Source: Camarhynchus parvulus | Lineage: Eukaryota; Chordata; Aves; Passeriformes; Thraupidae | NCBI RefSeq assembly: GCF_901933205.1 | Contig: NC_044571.1 | Coordinates: 7,727,420-7,791,419, forward strand | Length of the DNA stretch: 64,000 bases | Reading direction: 5' to 3' | Shown: in pieces, positions 37,064-49,728 of the stretch | Numbering within the stretch: the first letter of the stretch is position 1 | How the letters are laid out: each line of letters begins with the position of its first letter | Made by a program: the position numbers and the translations under genes | Notes under the pieces: model-generated | What the model was told of the DNA's origin: nothing | Databases searched by the model: none | Seen by the model: only the letters and a program-made list of their open reading frames with translations

Positions 37064-39221
37064 TGAGGGACAGGGAGTTCAGCACCTTTTTCTGAGACAT
37101 CAAATTGATGGTGGCAGAGGATGCAGCTCCTCTGCAGCAGGGCAAGCACACTCCTGGAGAGGATCAGTGCTGAGTCCCAAACCCAGCAACTGGCAAGGGG
37201 AAGGTAAAGCTCCATTCCTGCAAGCTTGACAGCAGCAGCACCACAGCCTGCTCACCCCTTAACCATTTCTGAGCTGCATCCAGGGATGCAGGCTGTGCTG
37301 GGTTCATGCAGGCAGGTGGGGGAAACCCTCTGTGCTCCTGCCAGAGAAGCTGTGCCACAACAGCTGGGCTTTAGCCACGTGTGTGTAGCAACAAGCTGTT
37401 GTGCCCAGTGTGAGTTATAACAGAGATAGAGAGTGTCTGCCCTCCTTGTGTGGTGGGAAACAAATAAATGAGGGGGCAAATGACACAGGTGGGAAATGAG
37501 ATGGAGGGCCAGACATTCAGCATTAAAAATAAATCACACCAGGGCTCTGCAAGATACAACAGCCCTCAAAAAAACCTGTGTTCCACCCAGAATTTCTCAC
37601 CATGATTATCATTTCCCTTTGATTTCAGCAGCACTTTCACACTTCCCAGAGCCTCACTGGGCTGTACAGGGGAGACACATTTGGTACCCGAGGGTGTGGG
37701 AGGGAGAAGGAGCTGCTGGGCCACAGAGGGCAGCACCTCTGGGGCATCCAAAACATCCTCTCTCTCTCTCCTTGGCACTCTGAGCATTCACAGCAGCCAC
37801 TCAGGTGCACTTGGTGGCAGCCTCTACAGTCTCTCTCTCACCGGTGTCACAGAAATGCTTCCCTTGGATAGGGAAACCCTGCTGCTTGGGCTGCAATTGG
37901 TGCAGTTCAAAATTTGCAAAATGAAGAGCAGACTGTGGAAGCAATGAATGAAAGCACCAAGCTGGGATGCTCTCAGACCATTATTTGGGGAAGATGCCCA
38001 GTGGGTCCCATCGAGTCTGGGGGACCCCACCAGTGCCTCCAGCTGGCTGTGAGGTGCTGCAGCCTGAGCTCAGGGTGGGGAGAAGGAGAGCACACACAAC
38101 TCAGTGGGCAGCAGCATCCCCTGGGGAGCAGGATGAGCAGCCAGGGCACTGACACAGTACACAGAGGTTGGCTTGTGCTAGCAAAGCCCAGATCTGGACA
38201 CACCTTGCCTCAGACCCACACCTGCAGCTCTGGGGCTGTGCCAGGCAGCAGCACCTGTGTTTGGGTGGCCCTACTCACTAAAGAGGATTTAGTGTATGCC
38301 AGGGAATGCCAGCAGCACGGATGCTGAAACACCCTCGAGCTTCTGGGCCTGAATGTTTGGCCAGAAGTGTTTTGTGAGACCCAGGCAGCACCTGAAGGAG
38401 ATCTAAACATTTTATTCATCCAAGCCTGGAACGTGCCTATCACTTTTCCATGACAAAGTCTGTGGGGTGTTTGCCTTTAGTCCATCATGCCTGTGCATGA
38501 CCAGGCAGCCCAGCCCAAGCAGGCTCTGTCAGGGGTCACTGGGACCCTGCTCACAGCCCTGAGCTCCTGCAGGGAGCCCAGCCCTGTGCTCTGAGCTCTG
38601 CCCCACACCAGCCCGAACTGAGCCTTTCCCTGCCCTGGGAGGGTGCAAGGCAAACCGTGCAGCACAGCAAACCCTCACCATCAGCCCCAGGCTGACAACC
38701 AGCAGCTTTCTCAGTGCTTGCCTGGGGAGCAGCGCCCCAAGCTCCAGGAGAGCCAAGCCCGCCCCACCACCTCCCCCGGGGAAGTGTCCCACCAAGAGGA
38801 GGCGTGGGCCAGCAGGGATCAAAAGGGGACTGTCCCCCCCTCCTGTTGAAACCATGACACTGTGCAGTGAAAGGAATAAATAACGCCAGCAGCCTCTGGC
38901 AGGAACACACGGCACAGAGGAGATGGGATTTGCAAACACTTCCGGGAGAGACGGCGGGGGGAGCAGCGCCTTCTGTTTCCTCGGCAGCTTCTGCGTTTTG
39001 CACGGAACAAATCCGTAGATAAAACACAGGAGCAGCCTCAGGGGCTGAGACAGAGCCCAAGAAATTCCCCCATCCACCATCACAGCCCTCCATGCAGCCC
39101 TTGCACTGCCACCCCCTGCAGGCCACTGCCCTGGCAGATAAAAAATCAGCGCTCAGAGGCTTCGGGCGCCAGCAGAGCAGGAGCTGCAAAGGTCACAGGG
39201 GTGCACTGTAATTATTTTTGG
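37064..39221. other. Intergenic, GC-moderate, nothing recognised
   Basis: The frame at 38551-39189 (minus, 212 codons) is composition-driven: a second frame of similar length overlaps it and neither has a recognisable domain. No supported gene. Confidence 0.5.
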
Positions 39222-39226
39222 GGTGG

Positions 39227-40137
39227 TGTGAAAAATGCGATGTCACCCTGTTTTTTTAAGATTTTCTAGGCCTTCTGATATTGACATTCTTGTGGTGAAC
39301 TTTCTCAGACACTTTCTGTAAATAACTGATTGTTTTGTCTTCTTTTATGGAGGACGAGAAAGTTGATGGACTGTTGGTTTGTCCAGTGTCATTGGAGAGG
39401 TATCACTGTCACCCTCCAATCCACTGTCACTTTTGGAAAACTATAAATGTTGGAGTCAGGAAAATAAACGCTCTCTTTCTTCCTTCACCTTGAGAAGGCA
39501 GTGTGCTTGTGTTCTTTTGTGTCGTATAGTGACAATGCGTATTTTATGGTTGGCTTTTCGCAAATATTAAATGAATATTATATGTGTTGTGTTAGAAAGT
39601 AATGCTCTATTAATTCTCTTAAGTAGTGTGTTAAATATAGTTTTAGGTTATAATGAAATGTTAAAATAGAAACTATGCTATGTAGGATATTTTTTTTAAA
39701 GAAAGGACTTGCAGCGAGACAGCAGCCACAGGACACCGAAATCTTTCAGAGAAAAAGAATTTATTGCCTCTTATCAGAAGAAATGAACTTCTTCCCACCC
39801 ACCTCGAAGGTGCTGTCAGGATTCAGAGGAAGTTGATGATGACCAGACAGAATCCTGTGTTTGAATGGAATTTATGCATCATGTATGAGGTGTATGAATA
39901 TGCAACAGGTTATTGCTGTAAAGGGTTAATCCTCTGTTAACGTGTGTCCTTTTTCAGGCTCATGCTTCCCAGAAAAAGGTACCTGGACGTCCATAGCTCT
40001 TTGTCTCTATTGTCTCATATTGTCCTAATTCAATTTGTCCAAATTATTATTACTCTAATTGTATTACTATTTTTATAACCATTTTATTACTGTTAAACTT
40101 TTAAAATTTTGAAAACAAGTGATTGGCGTTTTTCACA
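39227..40137 (-). mobile_element. Solo LTR (TGTGAAAAA...TTTTTCACA family), copy 2, interrupted
   Basis: The reverse-orientation partner of 30196-30803. It spans 911 bp because a 294-bp LTR plus a 6-bp target duplication is inserted 14 bp inside its left end. Removing that leaves about 611 bp, matching copy 1. The 5-bp target duplication is GGTGG (39222-39226 and 40138-40142). Similarity to copy 1 is high along the whole length. Confidence 0.9.
39241..39534 (+). mobile_element. Nested solo LTR, ~294 bp, 6-bp target duplication
   Basis: Begins TGTCACCCTG and ends ATAGTGACA. It is flanked by ATGCGA (39235-39240) and ATGCGT (39535-39540), a 6-bp duplication with one mismatch. It has a TATA-like CTATAAAT at 39441-39448 and AATAAA at 39463-39468, so it is sense on the plus strand. 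Six-base duplications are usual for ERVK-type elements. It is younger than the LTR it interrupts. Confidence 0.88.
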
Positions 40138-40142
40138 GGTGG

Positions 40143-43100
40143 GTTTTTTGTCTTTTGTCTCTCCCAGGCCCATGCAAAGTGTCCCCAGCAGAAGTGGGCA
40201 GGGAACCCTCTCTGCAGGTGCCTGGGCATTGTCAGACCCTGCCTTAGCCTGAGCTCCACACACAAAAGGGGAAATGTCAACATTGGCAGGAGCACAAATC
40301 AAAAGGCTCAGGTGTCTCCTTTTGATCAAATCTGACATAAAGCAAGAAAGCTTAACTAAGGCCTAGAAGAGCACTAATTATCAAACGGAAAATTAACAGG
40401 TAATTTGTCTCTAATGTGAGCCGATAATTTCTAGGGGAGGAATTAATTAAATGGGGGAATTAAATCACCGAGAATTTGCCGAGTGACCACTTCTGATGGG
40501 ATTCAGGTAATGAGCTGTCTGATAATCATGTCAGGCTTCATTTTCTTCTCCTCTGGACACAAGGGGAGAGACAGAGAGCAGGAAATTACTGCAGTGCTCC
40601 CTCTCCCAGGCTGCAGAGATGCTTGCACCTTGCTGAGCCTCACCCTTTCGTCCTGACAAAACCTGAGCAACCAGAAAGCAAAAGCCAAAAGCAGACCACT
40701 AGCAAAACACTGTTAAAGCAAATTTTAAAAAAAATTAGTAGGTGAGAGAGAAGGAAGTTTGCTTTATAGGAATGGCCCTCAGGACCATGATTCACCCTCG
40801 GGCCCAAACTTGGTGCCAAAGCAGCAGCACAGGGAACTGGAGTCCAAGTCCAGTGCCAGCACCCTCCAGCAAGGAGGAGGGGTCAAAGAGGGGTCCCACC
40901 CTCGGGAATGAGAAAACCAACTCATTTTGCTTTGGATTTCAGCCCTGCCCAAGCTGTTCCTCTGTCCTGAGCAATGGATGGGGCGTGAGGCTCCTCCACA
41001 GCTGCCAGGATGCCCCAGGCTGGGTCAGGCACACAACCTCACTGCTAATTAGCCAGAGCAGTGTCAGACTTTTAATGACAGCTCCGTGCCAGCTGCAGGA
41101 AGAGAAATGATCTCCAGCCTTGCAGAAAGACAGAGCCTCATGGGCAGACACCACCTGATCTCTCACAAAGCCTGCCAGCACAAAAATAACTTCTCAGAAA
41201 CACTCGAACACATCTGAACGAGCAGGATGAGCCAGTATCAGATCAGCACTTTGCATCACAGGGCTGCAGCACTTGTGATCCAGCCTCCAGAGCCCTAAAT
41301 TTGGATTTGCTGCATTCTTCAGAGCAGTGTCTGAGCTCACCTACTTTCAGTTCTGCCAACTCATTGCAGCATTATGTGCCAAATTCTCTAACCAGCCTCC
41401 TGGATGGAAAAACACAAGCATTTACACTTCAGGGCAGTGGCTGATTTGCGGCACCCATAATGGGTGAGGCTCTGCAAGTGAAATACCTTGAGATCCGGGT
41501 GGAACTGAGCAGGGAAGTTACATTATCCACGTCAGACACAGGCTGTGTTTTTCCACATGTGAACTGAGGTCAAAGGAGGCAAACTGAAAGCAAATGGAAT
41601 TCACTGCTGCTGGTTTGTGAAATGATTCTCCAAGTATTAGGCTTTTCCCCAATACTGCACATACTTGCTGCAGTAACACAAACTGATAGCTCTGAGACAT
41701 CTTGCAGTTTATGACTAAATGACAACAATAATAATAATAACAATAATAAAGCTAAACATGAGACCTGTCAGTGCCTGCTAGCCAGTTCACATTACAGAAC
41801 AAAATATTCTCTCCTGGAACATGCTGGGTCTTATGCAGATTCAACTTCTCTGGGTGACGCAAATGCTGTAAAAACAACTCTGAGTCATAGAATAAAATCA
41901 CATAATTCCCCAAAGCCAAATAAGGACAGAATTCAGCCCACACAGCTCTGACTTCCCATTTTCCTGGTAGTAACAATTTTGTTTCTCTTCTGTTGTAAAT
42001 GATACCGTTTCCTTGCCCTCACAGAAAATCCTGCATTTCTTTCACTAAAGCCCCAGCTGGTGTAAATACTGATATTGTAAAAAATAAAGTAACATCCCAG
42101 TATGTGCCAGGCCTAGTGTCAAAAGCCTGTTATGTGCTCTCTGGGACTGGCTTTGCTAATTGGTATGAAGTCTTTATGAGGAACCTGGAAGGCATTTTCC
42201 CAGACTGCCTGTAGTTTTATTTTGATATATTCTTCACCAAGAGTTCATTTACAGCCCATTAGAGCCAGGCTTGGGTATTTTATGAATGTAATACAGCAGC
42301 ACACAAAGAGCACTTAATGCCTTAAGTCTTTAGAAGGGTTTTTAATTTTGTAACACAACTGAATTTTTTCACCACCGGATTTCTCATGCTCCAAAGTGGG
42401 TAAGGCCTTGTGCAAACAGCTTTGCAGCATGGAAACAAAGCTTTCAGTCTTGATCTGTGCGTGGTATAAAACACCATCACTCTGCTCTTGTCATTTTGCA
42501 TCAGCAGCTGCTGAGTTTTCCACTTTGAAACCTTAGGGCGTTTTATTAATAGGGTAGGAGGAGTTCTATGCAATGAACAGGATGTGATGTAATAGCAGTA
42601 CATGCAAGCATATTGCTTTATTTATTTTCCTTCTCCCTGGATTAACTGCACCTGAGCTGAGCTGTGCTGGAAATACAGGGCGCAATGTTCACCTGGCAAT
42701 GCACCTCGAGCTTGGTCTGACTGCCCACAGCAATGAGAACCTCTTGTGCCCTTTCTAGCTGCTGACTGCTCCCTTCAGGGTCCCATTTGGAGGGCAGTGA
42801 CACAGCCCTGGCTCTGCATTTTGCAAAGCAAAAGCCTTTTTGAGCAGGTGGGAATGCAGCAGTGTGTGCACAGAGCTGCTGCCCCATGATTGACACTGGC
42901 GATACGCTGATCCCTGATGAGACATGCACACACTCCTGGGCACTCAAAGCCATTAACACAGCAAAGCCAGGACATGCTCAAAGTGTGGGGCTCCTAAATC
43001 AGAGAGAACAAACTGTGCTGTGACCTACCAGAGCCCCCATGCTGCAGCTCCAGCCAGCCAAGCCATGCTTGCACAGCTGCAGCCCTTGTCAGCTTTCTGC

Positions 43101-45074
43101 TCAGTGATCCCTCCCTCTCTTCTCTGCTCCTGTCTTCCAAGTTACCACTAGTAACTGAATATATTTACTGAATATAACCAAGAACCTCATGCACATTTGA
43201 CATTCTTGTGTTGAACAGTAACATTTATGTAATTGAGGCATGTTTTTCCACTGCTGTGTTTCAAACACAGTGGATTCAGTCTAGTTTTAATGCTGTTTTT
43301 TTCCTGAAAGGTCTACCAGGTCTTTAACAGAAGCTTTATCACCAGCATGTCACTTGAGGAAAAGCAAAAGTAGTGATTTATTCAGCCCCTATAAAACTCC
43401 TGTGTCATTAAATCCGATGTAGCTCAAATGTTTGAGAAGCGTTGAGAGGAAAATATGTCTCTATTAGGGCTCCAAGACTCTTGTCTTCCTGATTAAGTAA
43501 AAATAATTTAATACTTCTGAGACCTCCCACGCCATATTCTTTTGAGAGGAAAGGCAGGAAAACAGTTCCCTATTTGGGGAGAAATAGAAATACTTCAGAG
43601 TTCCTTTATCTCTCATAAGCTAGCTAAGAAGAAATGATTGGGGTTTTTTTGTACTTTCTTGCCAGCTTTAATCCACTGATAAGTCCGGAAAACTCAGTGC
43701 TCTCACCTGAGGCTGACATGAAAGGACAAGTGAAAGCTGCAGATAATCATCCCTAAATCAGAGAAGTGGCATCATTGGTACCCAGGCATCCAGGCACAGT
43801 GTGTGTGGTGCTGTGTGTGAGGCAAAGGGGGCACAGCAGCAGCTCCACTTGGGCAAATGACACATGTAATTCTGCACTGGCTGTTGTAACCTCACTAAGC
43901 AGCTTACAGAAATTTCCTCCAAATACTGTTATTCATCTGCCTAACTTGTGCTGTCACAAACACACTACACAGGGGTTTGTTGTAAGGGATGGCCTTTCTT
44001 TTCCATCAAAGGGAAAGTCGTAGATTGAGATTTAATCAAACAGCCTGCACAGCAAATTGGCAGCAAGCCTTTTGGCTCAAACATTTGATTCTATACCTGT
44101 GAATAGACACCATGATCCAGTGTGAGGTTTACAGTCCAGGAAGGTCACTGGAGGACTCTGCCCCTATTAAGATAGACACAGACATGTCCTATTTTAGCCT
44201 TGCACGTAGAAGACTGCAATGCAAACACTGCAAGGCATTTCCAGGCTGCTGATGGATTTTACTCCCTTTTATCTCCCAGGAGAAGCTGCACCTCCATCTC
44301 TCAGCTGTGACAGGTGAGGGGTGATGAGGGGCTCATGAATGGCCTGGGCTGGAGCTGTGAGCCCTGACACCAGCCCTGGCTGTGGCTCTGCAGAGGCTCT
44401 CCTGGCTCCTGTGGTCACTCATCACGCCATGGGCCTGTGCAGGTTCACAGCTGTCTCAATGAATGTTTTAAACAACTGGGGTTTTGCCCAGTCAGAACAC
44501 ACTCACAAACCAAGAGATCATCTCAGGACAAAGCCTGCCCAGAAAAAGCCTGTTTCTAACTTGGCACAGCAGCTTGGAGCAAGAGGGTTCAGATCCCAGG
44601 ACTGCCACAGCTGGAGTCTGTTTATGGGGGAGGTTTAAAACACAGCCTTAGCTAATCCCTGAATTTCCTACAGCAAAGTGTAAAGCACTGCTTGTTTATT
44701 CCCCAGATAGGAATTTCTGCTCAGGTCTGTAACATCTGGTTACAGTTTGTCAGCCACACTCTCACAGCTCACAGGTGAGAAGAAGACCTAAGAGACCACT
44801 ATGAAATGACCTCTCTAAGCTCTCATTAGCATCACTCTGAATGACACAGTTAAACCTCCCTGCTCTCATGACTAATTCTATGGATTTGCAAGGCAATTCA
44901 GATAAGATGCTACTTCCCTAGATGCTGTACAAACACGGAGCAAAAGGCTGCAGGACATCACAGATGTCCTGGGACTGTGTTCCTGCTTTCCTATGAGTTT
45001 CCCCAGGTTTCCTGTTACCCCACAAGTCCTGGCATGCACACTGCCACCCTCCAGAGGGATGATCCCAAAGAGGT
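40143..45074. other. Intergenic, mostly unique sequence
   Basis: No gene or RNA supported. A cluster of TAATTA/ATTA-type words lies at 40371-40480 and a short (AAT)n run at 41723-41750. The rest looks like single-copy non-coding DNA. Confidence 0.5.
41723..41750. repeat. Short (AAT)n/(AAC) microsatellite
   Basis: Interrupted AAT repeat of about 28 bp with an AAC interruption. There are too few units to be notable. Confidence 0.8.
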
Positions 45075-45237
45075 TTGCTCAGAGAGGTGCATTTCCTGCT
45101 CCTGGAAGTGTTCAAGGCCAGGCTGGATGGGGCTCTGAGCAACGTGGGCTAGTGTGAAGTTCCCAGGCCATGGCAGCGAGGTTGGAACCGAGTGATCTTT
45201 AGGGTCCCAGCCAACCCTAACCCTTCTATGATCTCAT
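45075..45237 (+). mobile_element. CR1 LINE 3' end, ~160 bp
   Basis: Sense CR1 tail: TTTCCTGCTCCTGGAAGTGT, CAAGGCCAGGCTGGATGGGG, CTCTGAGCAACGTGGGCTAG, then GTTGGAACCGAGTGATCTTT and a CCTTCTATGATC terminus. It is 5'-truncated. Confidence 0.85.
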
Positions 45238-47320
45238 TTGGGCAAAGGAGGTAAATAATGGAAAGGAGACATATTCCACAGCTGACAAAGTGGGATGAGA
45301 TATAAAAAGATGGTCCAAGAAGGAGTTTTTTGGAGTTCTGTGGTGTTAAAACCAAAGCACCTGGCAACAAGGTAAGTGAGAGACAATGAAACAGATGGAA
45401 GAAGTGTGGAGCCTGGGACCTGGGCAGTTCTCTGCCTTACACCCCTGTGTGCTCTGGGGCCTCAGATTTCCCCTGAAATTGCTTCTGTCCATCAGAACAT
45501 GAGCAGCTGTAACACATGTGACACATGACTGCACACCAAAACAGGAAAGCTGCAAGGGAAGAGTGAAAAGCTGCATTTGGACATGCAAAATCCTTGTCCA
45601 GTTCAAACTGAATTATCCTCAGTTAAAAAGGAAGCACTCTTGCACTGTTTAAGAGCTCAGCTCCAAAACTAACAGAACATCCAGTTTCCAATCCACAAGT
45701 TGTCAGTTTTGAACAGACTGAGCAGTCTGAGCAGACAGGTCTGTCCCTGCTCCCCTGGGTAACCATCTGCTGTGTGTGACTGTAGAGTGTGAGGGGCTGC
45801 AGCCCTTGAAGAGCAGCATCTTTAATCAAAAGCTGAGCTCTCAGCTAGATGAAGAGGCACTGGGCTGAATTAAAGATTAATGTTAGAAATTGAAGCATAA
45901 ATTAAGCTATTGGCTATACGGTGTTGAATTTGAAATTGAATTAATTTCTCATCACACGAAAGGGTCTTGAGCACTATCCCTGGGATTTTTAGTGTCTCCC
46001 ACTAAAGGACAGTAGTTTTATGTTATTTAAGTCAGCTAGGAGAAGCCTGGCTCCTCTCTAGCCTGGTTCACTGGCCCTTCACAATGCAAATATGCATCCT
46101 GCACCAGCTGGGCCCTGGAAACTTGAGGTGACAGGGGAAGGAATGTTCTGACACTGCTGCACTCCATTGCTGCCCATCAGCAATCACCCAGCCGAGCCTG
46201 ACACCCTTCTCTACTGTACTGAAATCACCGTTTCCTCACTCCCTAGCTGCTTCTTTTCCAGTTTGATCTGCAAGAACATGAACATGTTTCGTTCCTGCCT
46301 GCTCCTTTATTAACACTGTCATGTTATCCTGCAGGTAATCTTCCCAGCATACCTGAAAATGTGCTCTGAAAGTCACTGGTGACACAATGTACAAGAACAA
46401 CAGAAATCAAACCCACCAACACACTCATTTTAGCTGCTGCTTTGCTCACTCTGCCATGCCCAGCACTATTCCAGGCCAGAACTCTGAGGACCCCTCAGTG
46501 ATTCCAGCAGAACCATAGTGGGAACTTTCTCTGGGAGAAAAGGAGAAGTACAACCCACTCCAGACTGAATCTGAGGGCAGCACCACAGGTTAAATCAGGC
46601 TGGGTGGGAGGTGTTACCCCAGAGCCACAAGGTTTTTTTCCTCACCTCCCAGCCCAAGGAAACACAAATTTGAACTTCAAGGGGGATAATGGGAATAAAG
46701 GGTAACACCAGCTACTTCCAAGTAAAGTGGCTAAATAACTCCCACTATGAGAAGGAAACAGATAATTTCTGTATGGAGAGGATCAATTTTGTGATTTTCA
46801 AAAGAAAAATGTGGTATGTACCTTGTGAACAGGGGAGCTGTGGAATGCTCTGCATGGAAAGCCAGGGAAGGACTCACTTCCACCACTTCAGTCTCAGTAT
46901 TTTTCTCACTTCATTTCCTGCCAGCACGAACTGATCCAGGACATTTTCTCTACCCACAAAGCTGATCAAGCACATCCTCCTGCCAGCCTGCAAGCGTCAG
47001 CAGCAGCCAGCTTGCACCAGTGCCAGCACCCACAGCTGCCATCCTCCTCCCTCCCTGGAGTGTCTCTGCTGCTTCCAGCCAGCCCCCACGGTACACAGAC
47101 CAGGACACAGACTGCGATCTGTCCCGTGACTAAAAGCAGGAACATCCAAAGCTTTGACCTCATTCCCACCCTCTGCTTTTGACGTTGGAGGGCAAAGCCT
47201 ACGCTGCAATTTCCTCAGCAAGGCTGAGCTGCCTCCCCCTGGGTGTCAGACCCACTGCAGACCTCACTGAGAGCAGCCAGAGCCAACCCCGTGACTGAGC
47301 ACCTGCTGCCTTCAAGGCTT
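45238..47320. other. Intergenic, nothing recognised
   Basis: No gene, RNA or clear repeat supported. Confidence 0.5.
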
Positions 47321-47446
47321 GAGAATGTCCCCTCCTTCAGAGGAGCCCCTTGGCACAGCAGAGGATGTCCCCTCCTTCAGAGGAGCCCCTTGGCACAGCA
47401 GAGGATGTCCCCTCCTTCAGAAGGGCCCCTTGGCACAGCAGAGGAG
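47321..47446. repeat. 40-bp minisatellite, 3 copies
   Basis: Unit of 40 bp containing GTCCCCTCCTTCAGAGGAGC and CCCTTGGCACAGCAGAGG, starting at 47321, 47361 and 47401. Copies are nearly identical, differing at one or two positions. The frames that cross it are not a protein repeat, since 40 is not divisible by three. Confidence 0.95.
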
Positions 47447-47597
47447 GGATCACCCTCAGCTGCCCACCAGGAATCCCCATCAGCAGTGGTGAGAGCTGTT
47501 GAAATTTCTTCCCACTCAGCATCAGCAGGAAACTTTCCTTTCAAGGAAATGGCAAAAGCAAGGATGAATCCAGGACTCAGGGATTGCCCCAACCCAG

Positions 47598-47680
47598 AAC
47601 CTGGCACTTGGCCTTGTTGAAGCTCATGAGGTTCCCAGGGTCCAGCTTGTCACTTTGTCACCTGCACAGCTCCCTGGGGA
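47598..47680 (-). repeat. Possible avian interspersed repeat fragment
   Basis: CACTTGGCCTTGTTGAAGCT followed by CATGAGGTTCCC resembles a sequence I have seen repeatedly in bird genomes in contexts near CR1 elements. I cannot assign the family with certainty. Confidence 0.3.
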
Positions 47681-47723
47681 GGCACAGCAGAAACAGCACC
47701 CCAGGAGCCTCAGTAATTCCCCT

Positions 47724-48430
47724 CTGTGATCCGTGGCACACACTGCAATGGTCAGGAATTCCAGTTTCCAGCAAGGAGAAGATGTTCCTGCCCTCTAAGG
47801 CAAAGATCTGAAAGGGCTGAAACCCAAGTGGAGCAAGATTTCACAATCACATTTCACTGCCAGCCTTCATGACTTAACCCAGGGCTGTTTTAGCACATGG
47901 ACTGGGGAAAAAAATCAGGGGAGGGTTCTTGGCTGGAGCTGCTGGGGTTAAAGTCTGACACTAGGAAAGAAACAGCAGGTAAAGGAAGGCAGAAGAGAAA
48001 GGAGGACACAAAGAGCACTAAGCTGGGGAGGTGCCACTCTGAAAAGTGGAATTTACTGAAAAGGAAGGGGACAGAAATCAAGAATTCTGAAACTTTTACT
48101 TACTATCCAAATACAATTTCCTCTCTTGATAACAAACCTCCTCCTGAAAACAAGAGTCATCCGGCATGGTTTCCAGAAAGTGCTTGGTTTGAATGAATGC
48201 TGCAGGCTGCCGAAACAGTGAAACATGGAATGGCATTTTTCCTCCTTCTGGTTACTTTGACATCCTCAGGACAGGAGATACCAGGAAGAAAAGGGCAGCC
48301 CTTTAATAGAACAGGGTGGGTCAAAAAGGTCTCCTGATCTCTGGAGCTGCTCCCACAGGGATGTGAAGGCTGATGCCAGACCCCCAAGGGTCACTTTAAG
48401 AAGTGTCTTCCTGCAGTTGTTGGGTATTGA
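47724..48430 (+). repeat. Unclassified ~0.7-kb dispersed repeat, copy 2
   Basis: Aligns in direct orientation with 10676-11385 over its whole length. Shared landmarks are GGCACACACTGCAATGGTC, CCTGCCCTCTAAGGCAAAGA, AGGAGGACACAAAGAGCA and AACCTCCTCCTGAAAACAAG. Flanks do not match copy 1. A separate ~70-bp direct repeat (47483-47556 and 48831-48906) brackets this copy, but is not seen around copy 1. Confidence 0.75.
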
Positions 48431-49407
48431 GGGGCACTGTGACAATTTTATTCACTGGGCTTTGCATTTCTGCCACAAGCCAGGTGAGTATGCCTTGGCC
48501 TCCTGGACACAAAGATGCTGTGATCTCTCTTTTTTGGGGGAAAAGCCAGGCCCATTGGTAGCCAAAGCTCAGTGGCCACAGGTGACACTAGCAGGGTTGT
48601 TTATTGCATGAAAAGATGTGTGGGGAAGAGGGAAGGGGAAACCTTTTGTTGTATGAAAACCAACAAAAACTCTGAGTTTGACACTGGTGTCTTTGGCAGG
48701 CCACTGAAGACCTCTCCTGGCCGAGCCTCCCTAAGGAAAGTCTCCCTTTAAGCCTGACCTTGGTGCTCTTCTCACCCTATTTTACCTGACCTTGGTGCTC
48801 CTCTCACCCCATGCTGGGCTGTGGGGAGGTGTCAGCAGAGTTGTGCTGCTGAGATTTCTTCCCACTCAGCATCTGCAGGGAACTCCTTTCAAGAAAACAG
48901 TGGTGAAGGCACAGCAAGAGGCAGGATGCTTTGGAAATACTGCCTCAACTGTCTCTTCTGAGCTGGAAAAGTGCTTTGCAAGAGCATTAATAGAGATGAT
49001 GTAACACTGGTGTTGGCCTCAGCAGAATCAGCCTTGCACAGTGCACAGAAGGAGACAAATTAACCCAGAGCTTAAAGGACCACTTTTGCTCTTGAAAATC
49101 CAATAGACAGTTTCTCTACATTTCTGACACCAGGATGGAGCTATAAATCAGATATATTTTGCAATCCACACACTGAACACATAGACTGCTGAGGCTGTAC
49201 GTTTGTAAATTGGTGCTAACTTTGTAAAATGAAAATATAGAACAGTACAGTGAATAGCAAAGCAAAACAGGAACCCTGCTGCTCACTGGAGCTAAAATAA
49301 AGTTTTTCTTGCCAGGTGTCACCCATACAGGAGCCCTGAATGTGGTATTTACATACTTTTTGAACAGACAGAGACATAATTCTCTCTCCCAGGATTTTTC
49401 CTGGGTT
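48431..49407. other. Intergenic, nothing recognised
   Basis: No gene supported. Contains one half of the ~70-bp bracketing direct repeat (48831-48906) and a small local duplication of CTGACCTTGGTGCTC-type sequence near 48757-48812. Confidence 0.5.
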
Positions 49408-49728
49408 AGGTAGCGAGAAAGCTCAGAGAGAGAAGAAAACAATTCTTATCTCTACTTGTTGTTCTTGTTGTTTGGCACATGTGGAATGTGTTATAGAGAT
49501 TATTTACCAAAAGGGATTTGTTAATTAGATTCTGCTGATAGTTGTTTGGACTGATTGACCAATTGGGTCAAAGCTGTGTCATGACTGTCTGTAAGGGGTC
49601 ACAGGCTTTTTCTTTAGTATAGAATTAGAATAATGTAATACAGCATAGCTTAATAAAGCATTTGTTCAACCTTCTGAATCATGGAGTCAAGACTCTTGAT
49701 TCCTTACATTGGGGTCACTCTGCATCAC
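49408..49728 (+). mobile_element. Solo LTR, approximate ends
   Basis: A familiar passerine LTR: GAGAAAGCTCAGAGAGAGAA, ATTCTTATCTCTACTTGTTG, GGCACATGTGGAATGTGTTA and CCTTCTGAATCATGGAGTCA, with AATAAA at 49652-49657. I did not find a target duplication, so the ends are estimates. No internal viral sequence is attached. Confidence 0.7.

Noticed and set aside
38551..39189. 212-codon minus-strand frame
   Set aside because: A second frame of similar length overlaps it; composition alone explains both.
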